A DNA stretch of 64,000 nt from Lingula anatina (GCF_001039355.2 NW_019775968.1:1526448-1590447); one strand, 5' to 3'. Shown: positions 1 to 26,095, numbered from the stretch's first letter. The notes: a model not told the origin generated them from the sequence alone. Translations and numbers: made by a program.

Positions 1-2212
1 TGTTTTGATTGTATTAGGTAGTCTGATAACGGCATTGTTCATGTGTTCTGGTCATCTGTGAAGACTTGCAACCTTTGGTTGTGTATGTTGGTCATTTATA
101 TTAGTCATTTATAGACATGCAAACTTTCATCCTAGCTTGAAAACTAGACCACCTTTAAAGTAATTCATCAATTCGCATATGATATAGCCGGATTTAGATA
201 GAGATTTTCATAAATTGGTTTGTGCCTCAAATGAGATTAGCTTGCATTCCCAGTAAGGATGAAGAATAAATTGGATTTGCAGAGTTTGGGCTTACTGCAG
301 ATAAAATATATCTTTGCAGGATAAGAAAATGCAGGAGAGCATTAAGATGGCAGATTGAAAAACGATCCTGTAATATTCAGTAATCTCTGTGTAGTCCAGC
401 ATGCCAGCAGTGTAAAATCTCATACACAAGATTCTAGAAAGGAACGATTCCCTGTTAACTTCCTTGTGTGTGCGTGCGCATGCATACATGCACCCGTGTG
501 TATGAGTGAGTGCAAACGCAAGTGTGTGTGTGTGAGTGATTGCCTGTCAGATTGTCTATCTGTCTGATAAGTTTTTTTTTAGATGATATGTTAGAGGAAT
601 AGTACAGGTGAAGTTCTGATGAAGTGAGGCTTGCAGTCTGACACAACGAGAGAGAGAAAGAGAGCAGTGTTATGCTATTAGCTGACAAGAGCTGCTGTTA
701 AATTCATGCAAATTATAAGATCCCTAGTGAGGGGACTTCATTCATGATGCAAATGCTCAGAGTGAACTCGAGGGATCTTTTGATTTAATATGGGATGTTG
801 GTTGAAAATACTTTTTATTGATGAAATGTGTATTATGTCAGATGATTGCATTAGGTTGTTGTGCTGCTGGTCTCTCCAGAGGCATTTACAGGACGGATGG
901 TGAGGTCAGCCATGTCACCAAGGGACCGGAGAAGGTGATAAAAGAAAGAAACATTAACGCTGCTGTTCCACAGAGACATGAGAATCATACACTTACTATT
1001 ATTAGGTTTGGGAGCCACAGAAGTACAGGTTAAAGATTACAAAACAGATATCAATAGATTTTTGACACGGAGCAGTGGTGGGGGACTCAGGTGTGATATA
1101 TGGCTGTTGTTTCGGTTTCTGCTAATTGTATTGCGCTGATGGAAAGATGTAGATTATCACTCATGGTGAAAATTGGTAGATGGAGAGTTTTTTGGAAGAT
1201 GAGGAAAGCAAATGCCCATGCTTTTTACAATAAGTGTAGTGAAATTGTAATGGTGGAAGTTCTTCCTGATTAAGTACATGAAGATAGTTAAAATGGGTGT
1301 GGGAGGAGGAGATCGAATCATATAACCATTAATCAAAAAGGTAGAAGAGAGGAAATTAAATTCACTACTTACACAAGCCATTTATAACATTGTTAGTATA
1401 AATATTCTGTGGCGTTGTCACTTCTGATTTTGAGAGCCTTGGGCTCCATTTGTCCCAGTGCAGTAACCGATTCAATAGCAGCAATTAGTCATTGATCTGT
1501 ATAGAGTGGTCATGTTATACCCTGGGGCGGGCATGGAAATTAGTTTCCATGGTGACCTCATCTTTTGCACACTGGTCCTTTGTCTGCTTTCCACTTGATC
1601 AGCAGTCGCTGGCATCCCCAGAAGACATGCATCTGCAAAAATCAATAAATGGAGAGACCGAAAAACGATAAAAATGAGCTCTGTTAAAACTGTGGAGGAA
1701 ATCAACTTGCCAACCATCATGTTGACATAGGTCTTTTCAAAATTTGAAGCAGTTAAACTGACTTGTGGATCAATATTTGTTGACTTGTATTCTCATTATT
1801 ATTCTAGGGTCTGATAGCTCTGTGTCTGGCTTGAATTATAGCCAGACTAAAGATACACAGAAATGTTTAAGTGGTGTGAAGTCCTATAAAATCCACATAT
1901 ACCTAGAACTGAAATAGGACTTTATGGATCGTTTTAAAATCCTTAATCAGATAATTACTATCCTGCTTTGGCACTTTCAAGATGAAAGATTTACTTTTAA
2001 TCTATTGATCAGACCTGGGGCAGAGTAATTACAGTAGACAATCTTATACATATTTTTTTTTTAATTTGGAGAGAATGTAGACAAAAAAGAAGAGATGTTG
2101 AATTAACATGAACTAATTGCAACTTGATAATCTGTAATTGATTTCCCCTCTTGCATTTTTCTCTTTTTTAAAATTATGATGCCATATAAAAGAGTGGGGT
2201 GATGTGATGATG

Positions 2213-2296
<84 letters not shown>

Positions 2297-5200
2297 ATCA
2301 ACTTGCATATTCTTTTATGACGATCTTTTTTTCCAAAAAGGTTCTCTTTGTGTTGTGTACTCCTTGCTTACAATAGCCCTTTTTTCACAGCTGTGAGCTA
2401 AATAGTAATACATTTCATTGAATTCCCTAGTTTCCTCATCTAAGATCTTATGAAGATTGAAAGTAGTACTCTCTAGTGGGTTGTTGTAAAGGAATTTCAG
2501 TTAGTACATTCAGCAAGCAGCCTGAACCCTGTCATGTTATTGATGCTTATTCTCATTCTCTGTGGATTTGAAGGCATTCAATCGTTGTGAAAGCCTGGCA
2601 GAGGCTGGTATTTATCTCAGTAAGCCATGCAGGGACAGTTATCAACCCAGGGGACAAATAGAATGGGATCTAGCATTAATAAAAATTATCTGAGACGGCA
2701 GGTATCCCTGGAGGCTGGGTTGTGGCAGGAGGATGTCTAAAAGGTGGATGCTTTGCCTGCCGGGTGCATGCAGAGCGACCGACCAAGTGGGAAGTATTGG
2801 GTATTTTTTACCATAATTGCCTCCAGAATTCCCTTGTAACAGCATTTTATTCTATTGATCTCCTCCCTAGGCAGTGATATTGATGGCCAAAAATGTCCAA
2901 TTTGACAAAGTCATTTCAATAATCATATTTATTGGTGGTATAAGCAGCGCAGATAATGTATTTATTAGAATAATTGATCTATTGTAATTGTAGATTGATC
3001 AAGTACATTATCTTCCATACCTATAATATGTGAATAAGTCACTACTGGAAGGTTTTAATTTGCAGTGTATTAGCATTGACTGTTTGGTGTTCTCGTCTTT
3101 ATGAAAAGGTTTGTTGGACTTGGTAAGAGTGTAAGCTGGTGTTTTTATCACTATCAGGGTGAGTGAAGCTACTTGACAGTGTTATTTTTGTGGATAAATT
3201 CTGTAGCCTTATTGGGTAAGGATAATGAATTACAGGTAGTATTTTTATATATGAAATTTGGTATTGTTCATTTTTTTATAGGACTGGTCTTTTTTTTTTT
3301 TTTTCGTCTTGTTATAAGAATCAGGTGCTCTAATTTTTACAGATAATTTGTAGAAAAAAGAATGTTTATGCTGGTATATTTTTATTTTTTTCAAAAGTTA
3401 TGTAACATTGTATTTTCTTGGATAATTTTTCTCTAATTTTTTCTACAGTTTCTGATTTTTAGGACAAATGTACTTCCTTTGTTTATAGCTGTCCTATTTT
3501 TGGTTCTGTATGAGTATTTTGTTCTGTCATGCCAGTTTATGTTAATAAGTAATTGTTCAAATCCATCCCATAAGCACCTGTTTGTTTGGGAAAAAGGGTA
3601 CTAATTAATTAGTCATGTGGTTTTCAGTTCCTGGTAAATCCACAGTGGTTTCATACCCTAGCATAATTTTTTTAAACAAGCATATTATCTTGCACTTATG
3701 CTTTAAGTTATAATGAATGTACATTTCCCTCTCATGTTTGCCAAATGTGCATGTAGATAGATGCCAGTAAATGTTAGTTTCCTCTGTGCACACATTATGT
3801 GCCAAAAAAAAAAAAGTAATTTGTTCTTCACTAAAGTGCAGTCGAGGAGGAAATAATATACTGTAAGTTTGGGATTTGGCCAATTGGAGATGATAGGCTT
3901 GTAAATGAGATCCTATTTGTAGAAAATTGGACTAGTGAGTTGGGACTTTCCATCTATTGGCCATAGCTTCTAGGCAGAAGCTAATTGTGCCGACTGATCA
4001 AGTATCTTGTCTCCAGTGTGGATGTGAGCAAGCCCTGAACAGCCAGATTCATCATCCTGTCATTTGCCTGTTGTTCTAGTTTAGGTCTCAAAGTCTCCAA
4101 CCTGCTGTACACGGACAATTGCTATTAGGAAAGCAGTGGTTTTCAGTCAGGAAAATAGTCTAGATTAATCTCTGAACAGCAGAGGCAAACCTCTGGTGGC
4201 TATAGTAATCTGCTTAGTTCTCATTACCTATTCTGAGTTTTGTAGATTCTGTTGACTGATGGGTCCCAGAGGTGACTTAATTACTCCAGTGACTTGAATG
4301 GAAAAGCTGATAACCACAATCTGGATCCCTCTGGCACCAGAGCAGAGACTTCAAGGAAGTCCCTTAAGGTCAGAGGTCAAAGACGGGATGAAATTGACTG
4401 GTGGGATGTATTTTTCTTGGCAGGATCGAACAGATACTAAATGTAAATGTGGAAAACTAATTTGATTTAGTGGAGTTGTATTCTCATGTGATAATAGCAA
4501 GAAATTGATCCGAGAGAGGAGAGGAAGTTGCCATCAGTCAGTAGCCATTGTGCCATGTTTTTGTTTTCTAACTGCTACATAGAACACCAGAAATAGACTT
4601 TGGAAAATCATCATATTAATATCATATCTCTGGATGTGACCTCCCAGCTGCTGAGGTTAAAAGCCGGCTGAATCTAGAAGTGATGTAGCATTTGGCAAAG
4701 GTCAGTTTGAAAATCCCTCTTAACCTTTGGAAACATGTTGGCATTTTGTGTTTTCATGTCAAGCTCCTACTGGGCTGGAAATTGCAGTATCGATCTCACT
4801 TACTGAGAACGCAGGCAGGGAGGCAGGGTAATATTGTGTAAATTATGTTCGACTTATCACCAGGATGATGTGTGCTCCCCTTGTTATGATATGATGAAAG
4901 CTTGACCACCTATGAATTTATCAATGCAACAAGGACAAATATTGGCCAAGCAAGTGGTGTTGACAGGAGCAGCCGTAGCTGCAAAGAGGTGAAGTAATTG
5001 TGTGCATTTACCTGGGTTGAAGAGCCAAGGATTGTTATGTCTTGATACAGAAATAACAGGGGAGTCCTCTGTTCTCCTGTTTTATCAGAGGTTGAACAAA
5101 CAGCTTGGAAGCTGTTTGACAACTGGTTGATGGTGGGTCAACAATCGCTTTTAAACTTGGAAATCGTTGAGCTCTGAACCTGACTGATTTCTAGACTCTT

Positions 5201-8200
5201 CACTCTTGAACAGATCTCTCTGTCACATATCTGCCCAGGTGACTCCTAGGGGAGCATACATAAGGTGCTCAGTTTGAGGAAGGTAGGTGGGAGCTAAATA
5301 TGGAAACGGTAGGTCGAGTAAATTAATCAAGGTAAGAAAAGACAGTTATCATATTTTATGTAATGAATGGATACTGTCTCTTGTGGTTTATCTTCTCCAT
5401 TGCATGACTGTTGTTATGATTAGATTTTTTTTGTATATAATATCTTGTTTTTCATTGCTTATTGTCATGTCCCTGTGGTTGTGTAACAGTCTCAGAAGGT
5501 AATAATCATCAGTCAAGACTTCCAGTGAAAAATAACCACCCAATTTTTAAGGGAAAAAAAATTCAGCCTAGGTGTAAAAAGTCTAGCCCATAGCTCACAC
5601 TCTGAGTGAGTAGGTGTCATTCAGAGACTATATTTGTCTCACACAAATACTTTTAATATATGGAAATTACATTGGTTATCTTCCCCTCTGTCATGACCAC
5701 ATTTATGTGTCAGATTAAACTTTAAAGAGATTAGGGAGGAATCAACAACGGCGAGGAGGTCTTTGCCTATTGGCACTGACCTGACATCTTTCTGCAGTGT
5801 AAGTTACTAATAGCATTTAAAAAATCAAACCATAAGTGGATTTCCAGATTACTAACCCAAAGAGGAACTTGTTATGTAGTGGTGGTTAGACACGCTGCTG
5901 CCTTATGAAACCTGTCTTCCAAAGGGACACAGTCATGTAATATTTTTAGAGATAACTGAATTAAGTTTATCTAATCTGTAATTAGGAGATTAGGTAAGAA
6001 ATAGAGACGTAAAACAAGAGAAGGGCACTTTCTGATGGGTCACTATAGGAAATATTAAAAAAAAAAAGATCTCCCAGAGTTCACCTGTCTGTAGGACAAG
6101 TACAGTGGTGTACATATTTAACCAAGCTCTGTGGGAGACGCACTCATGGTTCAAGAGCTTTTTACCCACTTTGTTCCTGTGCCAATATAATTATTTGTGC
6201 AATAAACCTTTGCACTATAGAGGACCACTCAAGACCTAAGGTGAGCATGTGAAGAGGACAGAAAATGAGGGAATATTCCCCCTAGCATACCCAGCACATG
6301 TAGTAAATCTCCTCTATTACCAGAGATTAACCTTGTTGCCATTTTTCCTGTTTGGAAAATGTGTAGCAAATTGGGAAAGTTCAAGCAGGGCTGATGTATT
6401 GAATTCAATGTGATTTGATCTCTTATACAAATGCCTCTTGAAACTAGGCAAATTTGTTTGATCATGTCACTGCATCAAGGGTTCTCCAATGTCAGCATTA
6501 CATAAGAATCCTTTGTATACTTAGTGGGACTGCTTATAGGGTTCCTCAATAACAAGAGACAGGTAGCAAGATATACAGAGTGATGCCTGGGTAAAAGGTT
6601 AAAGAGTAATTTACCAGCATATCTTGAAGCATGCTCCATGGAGCCCCTTTGTTGTTAGTAAAATAGACCCAGTGAGGATGGCTAGGATCCAGGTTGGGTG
6701 GTTAGAATAAGGTAAGTGTTGGGGTAATATGAGGAGTAGATGCTTGCAACTCTGCGTAATTTCTCCACAATACACTTGACTGGTTGACTTTATCTCTTGT
6801 GCGCAGCTGGGAGGAAAGAAACCAATAACGATGATCGAATTACTGTTTTATGTGAAGGTGGGGGCAAAAGAAGCTGATGTTTTAGCTCATGGGATCCCAT
6901 GTTACATTATACTTAGGTAGCAAGGATCACATTTTGGTGTGTGTCAGCTTTCAAATGAGGCTTTGATAGGTCCCCTCTGACCTTCCATCCACAACCATGC
7001 TTTCTTTAATATAATCATTACTATTCTAGTCACATTGCAACTGCATTGAGAACTGCTAAAGTGAGCCACTTCATCCATTGTGTCTTAGCATGTTGTGCAT
7101 ATAGGATTGCTCGCTCAAGTCTTCAGTACAGAGAAAACCCAGATAGATTACTGGCCAACCTGCAGAGGAATATAAGCTACAGACCCCTGAAGATTATAAT
7201 CTACCTTGATTATCTCAAGAGATGATCTTAATCTCCACATGTGACCTGTTGGAACATTAATGAATGCGAGGGCAGAACACAACAGGACGTGTGATCTATA
7301 CAGTCACAGCATATAGACAGTAGAGCACACAAACTGAGGGTTGGACATCATTTACAGTGCTTTTTGTGTAAATGTAGTCATACAGATTGTAAAAAGAGGA
7401 TTTAATAGTTGAAATTTAGTGGATTATCCCTGAAAGAAAAAAAGGGGACAAATTATTTAAAGGTACATTAGTCATAGACGTGATAAAAAGGTGTAATGGA
7501 TTCAATTTGCAGGAGTATTATTAAAGGAAACAAGGAGTGATGGGTGAAAGGTAGGTTATTGTGATTTCCTAATGACCTCTGCCTTGACTTCATATTTATG
7601 TTAAATGAAGGAAGTAATTTGTTATCGGTACTTATGACCTCCAGCGAGTTTGTTTCCCCCAAAGTGTTGTAGTTCTGCCAGTGCATGTCCAGCAGCGACT
7701 GTAAACTGGCTTTGACATCTCTGTTGGAGTTGGCACTTTGGGTAATGAAGAATTTGATGCAAATTGATTGGTTGATTTACTCTTATCACCACCCCCAATT
7801 GAGTTTGTTACCAGAAATTACATGGCAGTAATTGTGTTAAGTGTGAACTGATGAGTGTTGATGTTGGCAGTGCCTTATGGTTCTGTGGCCTGGCTGCTCC
7901 CAACCTTTCCAGCTGCTTGAACATAGCTATGGAAATTAGCAGCATCTGTGCAAATATTTAGAGAGTGTTTATCTGTGAGCTCTAGCCTGACAGCTGTTGA
8001 GCCTCTTGAAACATTTTCCCCCAGCCTGTAGTGAAAGTATGTACATTATGTCGGGTGTAATCACTATTCAACACTTTCAAGCGTGGTTTTCATGTTTGCA
8101 GAAATAGCTTGGCCATTACATTGGCTTCCAGCATAGCATGAGAAATTCAATGAGCCATAATTGCTTCTCTAACTAGAAGCAAATCTGCTGACATCAAAGC

Positions 8201-11200
8201 TAGCAGAGGCCTGATACTCAAAGAAGGTTTTCCTATTACTGAGTGTGTTCTATCATAACAGAGAAATCAGAGGCACCTTTGTCGGCCATTAGTGCCACGA
8301 CTTCTAGATTGATTCCAGTTGTGAGTTGTACACTTGGTAAAATGGCAAATGGTTTGTTAAACAAGACTTTGAAATGTTGTATTTATTCAGTTGTAAGGTT
8401 GCCTGATTTAACTCCAAATCACAATCTAAACCAGATTTACCAGATGTGGTAAAAACAAAAAAATGTGAGCCTCCATTTCTTTTGTGCTGCAATTTTAATT
8501 CTTCTCATTGCTCAACGAAAAAACAATTAATACGCAATAAATCACTGTAACTGGCTTTTGAATTGGTATGGCTGGTTAGAAACTACAGGCTTGGTTTGTA
8601 TTGGTAGCTAGGGCAACTTGTAAGCATTGGTGAAGAATTTTTATACCTATTGACAGGCCTGTTAAAGCTTTTTTCTTTTACATTTTCACATGCATCACTG
8701 ATGAGCACAAGTATTTTGAACCTGTGGCCTGTGAAAGGCTATCAGCATACAAATATAGCAATCCAAAATAAATACAGCTATGTTAACTGATGGAGATAAT
8801 AATGCTAAGTGGTAGGAGTAGTTGTAAAGTGCACTTATCTGGAACAAGACACAAGATAGAAGTTATCTGATGAACACGATTGCAGGGGAATAGTTTATTC
8901 AAGTTATCTGAAGCATCTAGGAGCCGCTTGTAAAGAAAGGCATTATTGGCATGCCCATTTCGACAAGAGAAAAACTGTTTTTGAGGTTTCATTATGAACT
9001 GAACCACCCTGCGTCAAATCTGAATAAGGCATTAGGAGGAAAAAACATCAGGAAGGAGGGTTTATACTTTATTGGGATTGCTGAGATGATAATAATAATA
9101 ACACACCTTCTAGCCTGAACAGGTAGGTGGAATTGACATTTTTTGACATCTTTCCAAGTATTAGTGGCAGGTGCATTTGTCTCCCACCACGGAGCTAGTA
9201 GGCTTTATTTCTATTTCTTCCATCAGATTCGAAATATCTAACAGTGAGTGAAGTACAGCAACAAGGAAAGCTGTCTGGTTTGATGGATTTGTATGCTGTC
9301 CACATGTTGCCTCAGTGAGTAGATGACAGACAGCACATGATTGTTGTAGTAAGAACTGTCATTGTTTTACAAGTCCTCCTACTTGCATGCTACAACTCAT
9401 CAGTACCAGTTGCACATGGGAGGGACCATGTGGTAGTTATTGGAATTTATCTCTACCAACATGTGAATTACAATAGGTCTGGATCTATGTGCCTGGCACT
9501 CCAGCTTTTCCTCTGCTGTTGAATCTTCAGCAGACCTTAAAGTGGACAAGCTGTGGGCTTTCTTATCGCTGGGATATTAAAGAGTTAAATTATTACCCTG
9601 GCTTATCAGGTAATTTCATCTGGATTAAAAGGGCTACATGATGAAGGGGTTGTTTTCTTTAATGGCCAATCTGATAGCTGTGTGGGTCATACAGGTAGTA
9701 ATAAGCTGTCAGATGCTGGGTAGATCCAGTTACTGAATTCAGCAGCTGAATGAGACATACAGAAAGGAGACCAGTCAGGCGGAGACAGACTCTTGGGACA
9801 GTTGACTGGGTAAAGAAGCCTGCTGTGACAGGTTGTGAGGGCTTTTATCTTCTTACAGAACCCATAGAGCACACACTACTTCTGTGTGCCCCACTCCACA
9901 GTGCCAGGGCCAGCACCACTTACTGAGGACTACTTCTGGGGTTTTATCTTGACACGTTTGACAGGTTGATGTGACTGGAAGGTAATCTCTTTATCCAAGC
10001 TTCTCTGATCAGAAGTGAGGTTGTTTATCAGCAGCAGGTAGCAGGATGAGACAGATGTCTCTGTGAGAAGGACAGGCAACAGTGATAATTACATCCTTCA
10101 ACACAAGGATATTTGATCCAAACAGCTACCCCTCCTCCGCGTGGAGGTTGTATGGAGTATGCATGTGATGACAAGACTTTGGATCTGACTCATAGAAAAT
10201 GTCAACCATGTTGCCACGGGGATGAGTGACATGCCACAGGGATTCTGGCCAATTTTCTCCCGACTTGCTATTCAATATCAATGTGCTAATACCAAGCATT
10301 TGGGAAATAATTGACACAGGAAAGGTTATATGTTTACTTTGGCTCTGTTATGTTTTCAAGATAGTTGTCTGATCTCACATGTGGTTGCACGAAATGAAAT
10401 GGATTTTCTCTGGATATTATATAGGTTTTTTATTTTCTTGGAAAAGTTTCTAGTACCTCATTATCAAGAAATACTTAACACACTGTATTTCTTCTGAAGA
10501 AGGAAATCAGCTCAAGAGACACAGCAAGTGTTTTGCACCAGAGAAAGATGGATTTTGAAGTAGGGGCTATCTTTATTACTGGATTGGTGTTGAATGATGC
10601 CTCTTCAGCATTCTAGAGTACAAGTATGTCAAGTAATGGCATCTCTGGAGTGATAAGTAGCCATAAAACAAGGCCTGTTTGCTATTTAGTCTGTCCTCCT
10701 TGCGGGCCATCATAATGATGATAAATTGAAGCAGCAAGTTATTATACAGGGGGATGTTTAAGTTGTTTTTTGGCATGAGGTATCACTGCTGATCCAATTT
10801 CCATCTATTAATTTGTAGTCTTAAGGCAGTGGGCCGCTCTCTACTGATTCTGCTGTATCTGGAGGAAGGATATAAAATCAACAGGAATAGATGGAGTGCC
10901 GTGTAGAACAGTTTGTTTGTCTTGCTGTTCCTAGTGAGCAGAGGATGGTGTCAAGAAGTTTGTTCACCTGGTTTAAATATCAAGAAATTAACTGGTTGTT
11001 TATGGAGCATTTTATGAGGCTTGTTGGAACCTATCTTTGACTGAAGGTCAGGAGGCTTTTTATTGCGCTCCCGCTGCTATACTATTAAAGTAAGTTTGTG
11101 TGGGTTCCCAAGTTTCTGCTTGGAGTTTTGTTCTTCTTTTTAAAAAAGGAAGACCCTTATCTGCAGGGATGCTAGTCTACCTTAGAAGGTGAGTGATAAT

Positions 11201-13901
11201 ATACGGCTCATACCAGGCATTGAGAGATGTCAGCCCGTCAAGTTAGGGTAGGAAAAGACATGCATTTATGTGTGGATATATTGTCTTCGTCACCTGTGGT
11301 TTCCACTACATGCTCAACAGGATGGGACAAGCTGTCAGCTTTTTTTCTCCAAATGACAGGATTTGCATTAATATATTTTGAATTTCTTTTTTCCCTTCAC
11401 AATCATCATTCTTTAGAATTTTTCTCCTCAACAAAGAACGGTGTACCCAGTGGCCTTGAGTCATAAAAGGGAGAGGGTGAAGGATCAGTGAGTGGATGCA
11501 AATTGACATGTTTAGTGGCTCATACTATTATCTGCACTTTGTATAGGCACTTCAGTTGAAGTCTCAAGCACTTGTTCCCCTAGCAGAGACTGGTGAGTGA
11601 CTTTTGGATAAAAACAGGCTAGAGAATAAAGACTGAAGGAGTCTTCTACTCATCTATCCTACACTGTCAAGGACCACCCAGATGGCGCCTCAAAAAAAAG
11701 AAAGAGTTACACTAGGGGCGTAAAGGGTTAATATGCACCAAGCAATCTAAATACTGGCAGTAGGATATGTATGGCTTTTCAATTGGACGTGTACCATTAA
11801 AAAAACAGTTGCCAAGTGGTTTTCTGTTCAGCTAGATGAATCTATTGCCCATAAGGGACTATTTTGCTTTTGGTTGGAATGAGTTGTGTGTCAGAAAATA
11901 AATGGGTCTTTGTAAGCCCAGCTAACTGGGTCGTATTTAGTCCAGCTCAGACCTAATGGTTAATGATAACTTTATAGTGACTAGGTATACAATATGTATA
12001 TTAGGAGAATTTGATCCAGTGAATTTTTTTATTTTTTATGTTTTTATTTCACTCTCTTGGTATACTCCCAGGTATGCAGATTAAGGATTTGATGTATAGT
12101 AAAGTCTATGGTAAAGCAAATGGAAGCCTGCCATCTTTATGATCCATGAGAGTCAAGATGAGTCAAAGTAATATTCACTTCAGGATGCATGCCATGATCT
12201 CAGAGGAATGGAGGGGAAAAACAATTTGCTGAAAGAATTACTTACGGCTTAGCTAGCACATTGCGTCACCAGCCAAGGACATCCTGGCACATTGCCATTT
12301 GTTTACCCTTAATGCGGCACTTCTTGACACCCTGGTCATCGCTCTGTGCACTGTACATAGACTGGTATGTGATAATAAGTCAAAAATGTGGCCCCGGGGA
12401 TGGGGTCATCACGTCTCACCTGTGTCTTTGATTACAAAATGTCAGATGTCACAGCGCCTGCAGTGGTGCATGCTCTTTTGCCCTCTTATTTGTACCTCGT
12501 TGTAAAAACTTGTGATGCGTGCAGCTTTGTCTGCAGTTAAGCTCGAGACACATAAGGCTTCAGTTGCAGACAGAAAATTGGTCAGAAATCAAGTTTAGGA
12601 GGATGGAGTTGTGGTGCACTCATCTCTGCATTACCAAGCCAAGCTTTGCTAGGATGTTACAGAAAATGGTAACAACTTAATTCTCTTTATTCTAGAATAG
12701 AGTTAGAATGATACATAGGGAGGTCTAGCAAATGTAATACACATAAAGCAATAAGGAAACTGAAGACTAGATAAAAGGTTTGTGTTTAAGAAAGGAAGAA
12801 GAGGAGAAATCTGAAATTGCTTGTATGACATTTCTGCATGGTATTTATGTGAATAAGCAGTGGCTGTGACTAAAGAATTGCATGCCAGATTTTCTGTAGT
12901 GAAGAGCCGGGTAATAGGAATACTTCAACATGTGAGACGCATAGGAGGTGGAAAACATGCTAGTTTATTGTTGATATCTAATCACATTGCTGTTTCACAC
13001 GATTATATGTTGCAAATTAAGCAATTACAGCCAAAAAAAAAAAAAAAAAGACTTGGTATAGTTACCAGCCTTGAAAATAATCTCTTCTTCCCTAATTTCT
13101 ATATTGCATGCAAGCTCAGAGTTTTTCACTCAGACAGAGGTCAGGCAATGATTTGCATGATAGTGAGAAAAGCTGGCGGTAGCAGTGTTGATTTTTGTTG
13201 AAGAGAAAAGCATTTCAAAGGCGATGGTACCTATCACAGATCAGTCTTTGTCTGCAGGCCTTAAGTTGCCTGGTGCTTTAACTCACTGTCGCTACTCTCA
13301 TTGCTGTTGGTAAATGGGGTGTCATTGTTGCAGTAAAAAATAGGCAGGTCACATGTCAGGGGATCAGTGTAGGTCAAGGAGCCCCCAGCCATCAGACAAG
13401 CTATGCTCAAATATTTAGACAGTATTCTCCATAGTGAAAAAGATATTGCTAAGTGGAAATGCCATACTTTGAGCCATTTAAGTGTTTGGTGATAATATAC
13501 ATTTCATATCTTTTGTCTGAGATAACTGTCCAGAAAGGGTTTAGTTGACTAGGCAGACATGAAAGGGCTCTGTCAATCCCTTACCTTCTTCATCGGGTCA
13601 CGATGTGTTTGTGACATTTGACTTCACATGTCATTCCACTCATTGCACACATTGAAGGAGACAGGATGATAATAGTTTTTCACTCAACTAGAAAACAATT
13701 TTGACGACTTCCCCTCGAATTGTTGGTGGAACCACACACCATAACCTTCAGCCTTGGCATCATAAAACCATGTTGTTTCTCACAACAGAGCAACTGTTAT
13801 TTTATTGCAGACTATAATCCACACATTTGTTTTTATGAGAGTTTGGATATGTCATTTACGGCCAATATTTACCAGAGTTCTCACATTTTTATTTTTTGCA
13901 G
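1..13901. other. Noncoding DNA 5' of or within the AUTS2-family gene
   Basis: No exon with plausible coding content, splice sites and recognisable protein similarity was found on either strand. Open frames here are short (under 115 codons), and the longest reads through an A-run. The stretch lies immediately 5' of the first recognisable AUTS2-family exon. Vertebrate AUTS2 has very long 5' introns, so an intron of that gene is the likely identity, but upstream coding exons could be missed by eye. It contains a (TG)n tract at about 2213-2294 and several A/T homopolymers. Confidence 0.6.
2213..2294. repeat. (TG)n dinucleotide microsatellite
   Basis: About 40 uninterrupted TG units, preceded by a few GATGAT units. 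On the minus strand this gives an artefactual Thr-His open frame. Tracts of this length are usually length-polymorphic. Confidence 0.97.
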
Positions 13902-24413
<10,512 letters not shown>

Positions 24414-24565
24414 ATCTGTACTGGATACAGTATCTGTAAATGAAGCAGCAGAGCATGCTATAATATTGCTGCCTAAAAAATGTGCAAATTATTGAAAATT
24501 TAATATCATGTAAAAATTATTTCTACTGTTTTGTATGTTGTAGATTTTTCCTATGGTTGTACATT

Positions 24566-24571
24566 AATAAA
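24566..24571 (+). terminator. Polyadenylation signal AATAAA, AUTS2-family gene
   Basis: First AATAAA after the stop codon, about 150 nt downstream, followed by T/G-rich sequence. Further AATAAA motifs lie downstream, so a longer 3' UTR is possible. Confidence 0.55.
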
Positions 24572-26036
24572 GATAATTATAATGTGTCTGTGAAAATGTA
24601 ATATCATAACTATTATATTGTATGTGGCCCATAATGTACAAAGTACATTTTTTTGCATCTTGGAATACTTTTGCACAGAAAAGTAAATTATGTTAGAAGC
24701 CCGAACATTGTCAAATATGACAATTAAATATGATTTACACTGCCATGTCAAACAGCATGAATAGAGGAAGGTCTCTAAATGTGACTGTCAGAATAAGTTC
24801 TGCATTCCATGTGATTATATAATTAATAGCAGCAACAGCTACCTGCAAAGAACTACTCGTCTCAAAGACGCCCAAACTCAAAGATGAGATGTATGGTAGC
24901 ATCAATTGTTTGTGCTTTTGCACTAAAACTCTACCAAATTTATCACTAAATAGACTGAAGTAGAGAATTATTTACTGGTTGATGACCAGACTAATAATGA
25001 ATGAAAGATCAGAAATAAATTCAGGGTGCAGATTATGTAGCATTTGGCAGAGTTGAAGTAATTGTCTTAGTTGTTAAGTATTAACAAGCAAGAGAGTGAA
25101 GAAGCCTTCATAAATCTATTCAATGATTAGATGCCCATTTATAATATTATTTGTTAATATGGCTATTTCAAGCCTATTTATACAGCAATCCTTTACATTA
25201 GGTACATACCAGCAAGATAATTATTTCAGGCTTTTTATGCATTAATATGTATTTTATAAGTCTTGCCTTGTCCTTTCGTGAAAGTTTCTATCCTGTAAAG
25301 AAATCATGTTCTACATTTTACTGTGAAGATAATAAATAGCCTACAGCAATGGTGGTGAAGTATCAGTGGTTTCAAATGGGTGTCCCCTTTGTGTGCGATA
25401 AGTTATAGTGAGCTTTATATCCAGTTCAAAATTTTCCTTTGAAATACATTTTTTAATGGTTTATAAAGATGTTATGGCAAATATACATGTATTTGTTCAG
25501 ACAGTACTGTGTAAAAAGTAGAAAAGCTGATGTTAAGTGTACAGGTGCGAAAAATAAATTTATTGAACTATATGATCATTGTGTTGCTCTGTTTTTCCTT
25601 AAAAAAAAAGCTGTGTTTGTGTTTCTTTTTGGCATCAACATAAGAATTGTAAATACAGTAACATGGAGCTTATAAATGATTAAATTTGCAATTCATGTGT
25701 AAAATTTTATTCATCGCTTCGCTGAAGATTCACTTTGAAGTAATTGTAAGTTGTTGGCCATTAGCTGTTCAAATGGGCTGGATATTCTATCCGGCTACAG
25801 AATGATGTTATGATTGCATCACTGAAAACAGAAGTTGCATGAACATGGCTTATCCTCGGTAAAGAATGTCACCCCTAATGTCTACCTTATATCCACATGG
25901 CTGTTTCTGCTGCCATCGTTGGCAACCTATAATTACAAAACTTTTTTGTCTTTCTTTGAATTTAAAGGGAGCTTGAATATGACAAAAAGCAGGCTCAGTT
26001 TGAATAGCTGCATAATTATTTTTACTTATAATTTAA

Positions 26037-26095
26037 AGGGATGATAACTCTTCGTATGAGATATATATAATTCACAGCGAAGAGTTTTTATCCCT
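26037..26095. mobile_element. Small palindromic element with flanking TTAA
   Basis: Fifty-nine bases fold as an inverted repeat: the left arm begins AGGGATGATAACTCTTCG and the reverse complement of the right arm begins AGGGATAAAAACTCTTCG. TTAA sits at both edges (26033-26036 and 26096-26099), as expected of a target duplication. The arms resemble the ends of the 703-bp TTAA element at 47070-47772, so this is probably a collapsed relative. Confidence 0.5.

Noticed and set aside
2113-2301. Minus-strand Thr-His repeat frame
   Set aside because: It is a translation of the (TG)n microsatellite.
12860-13201. 113-codon plus-strand open frame upstream of the AUTS2-family exons
   Set aside because: It reads through an A-run giving poly-Lys, has no recognisable domain and no splice or conservation support.
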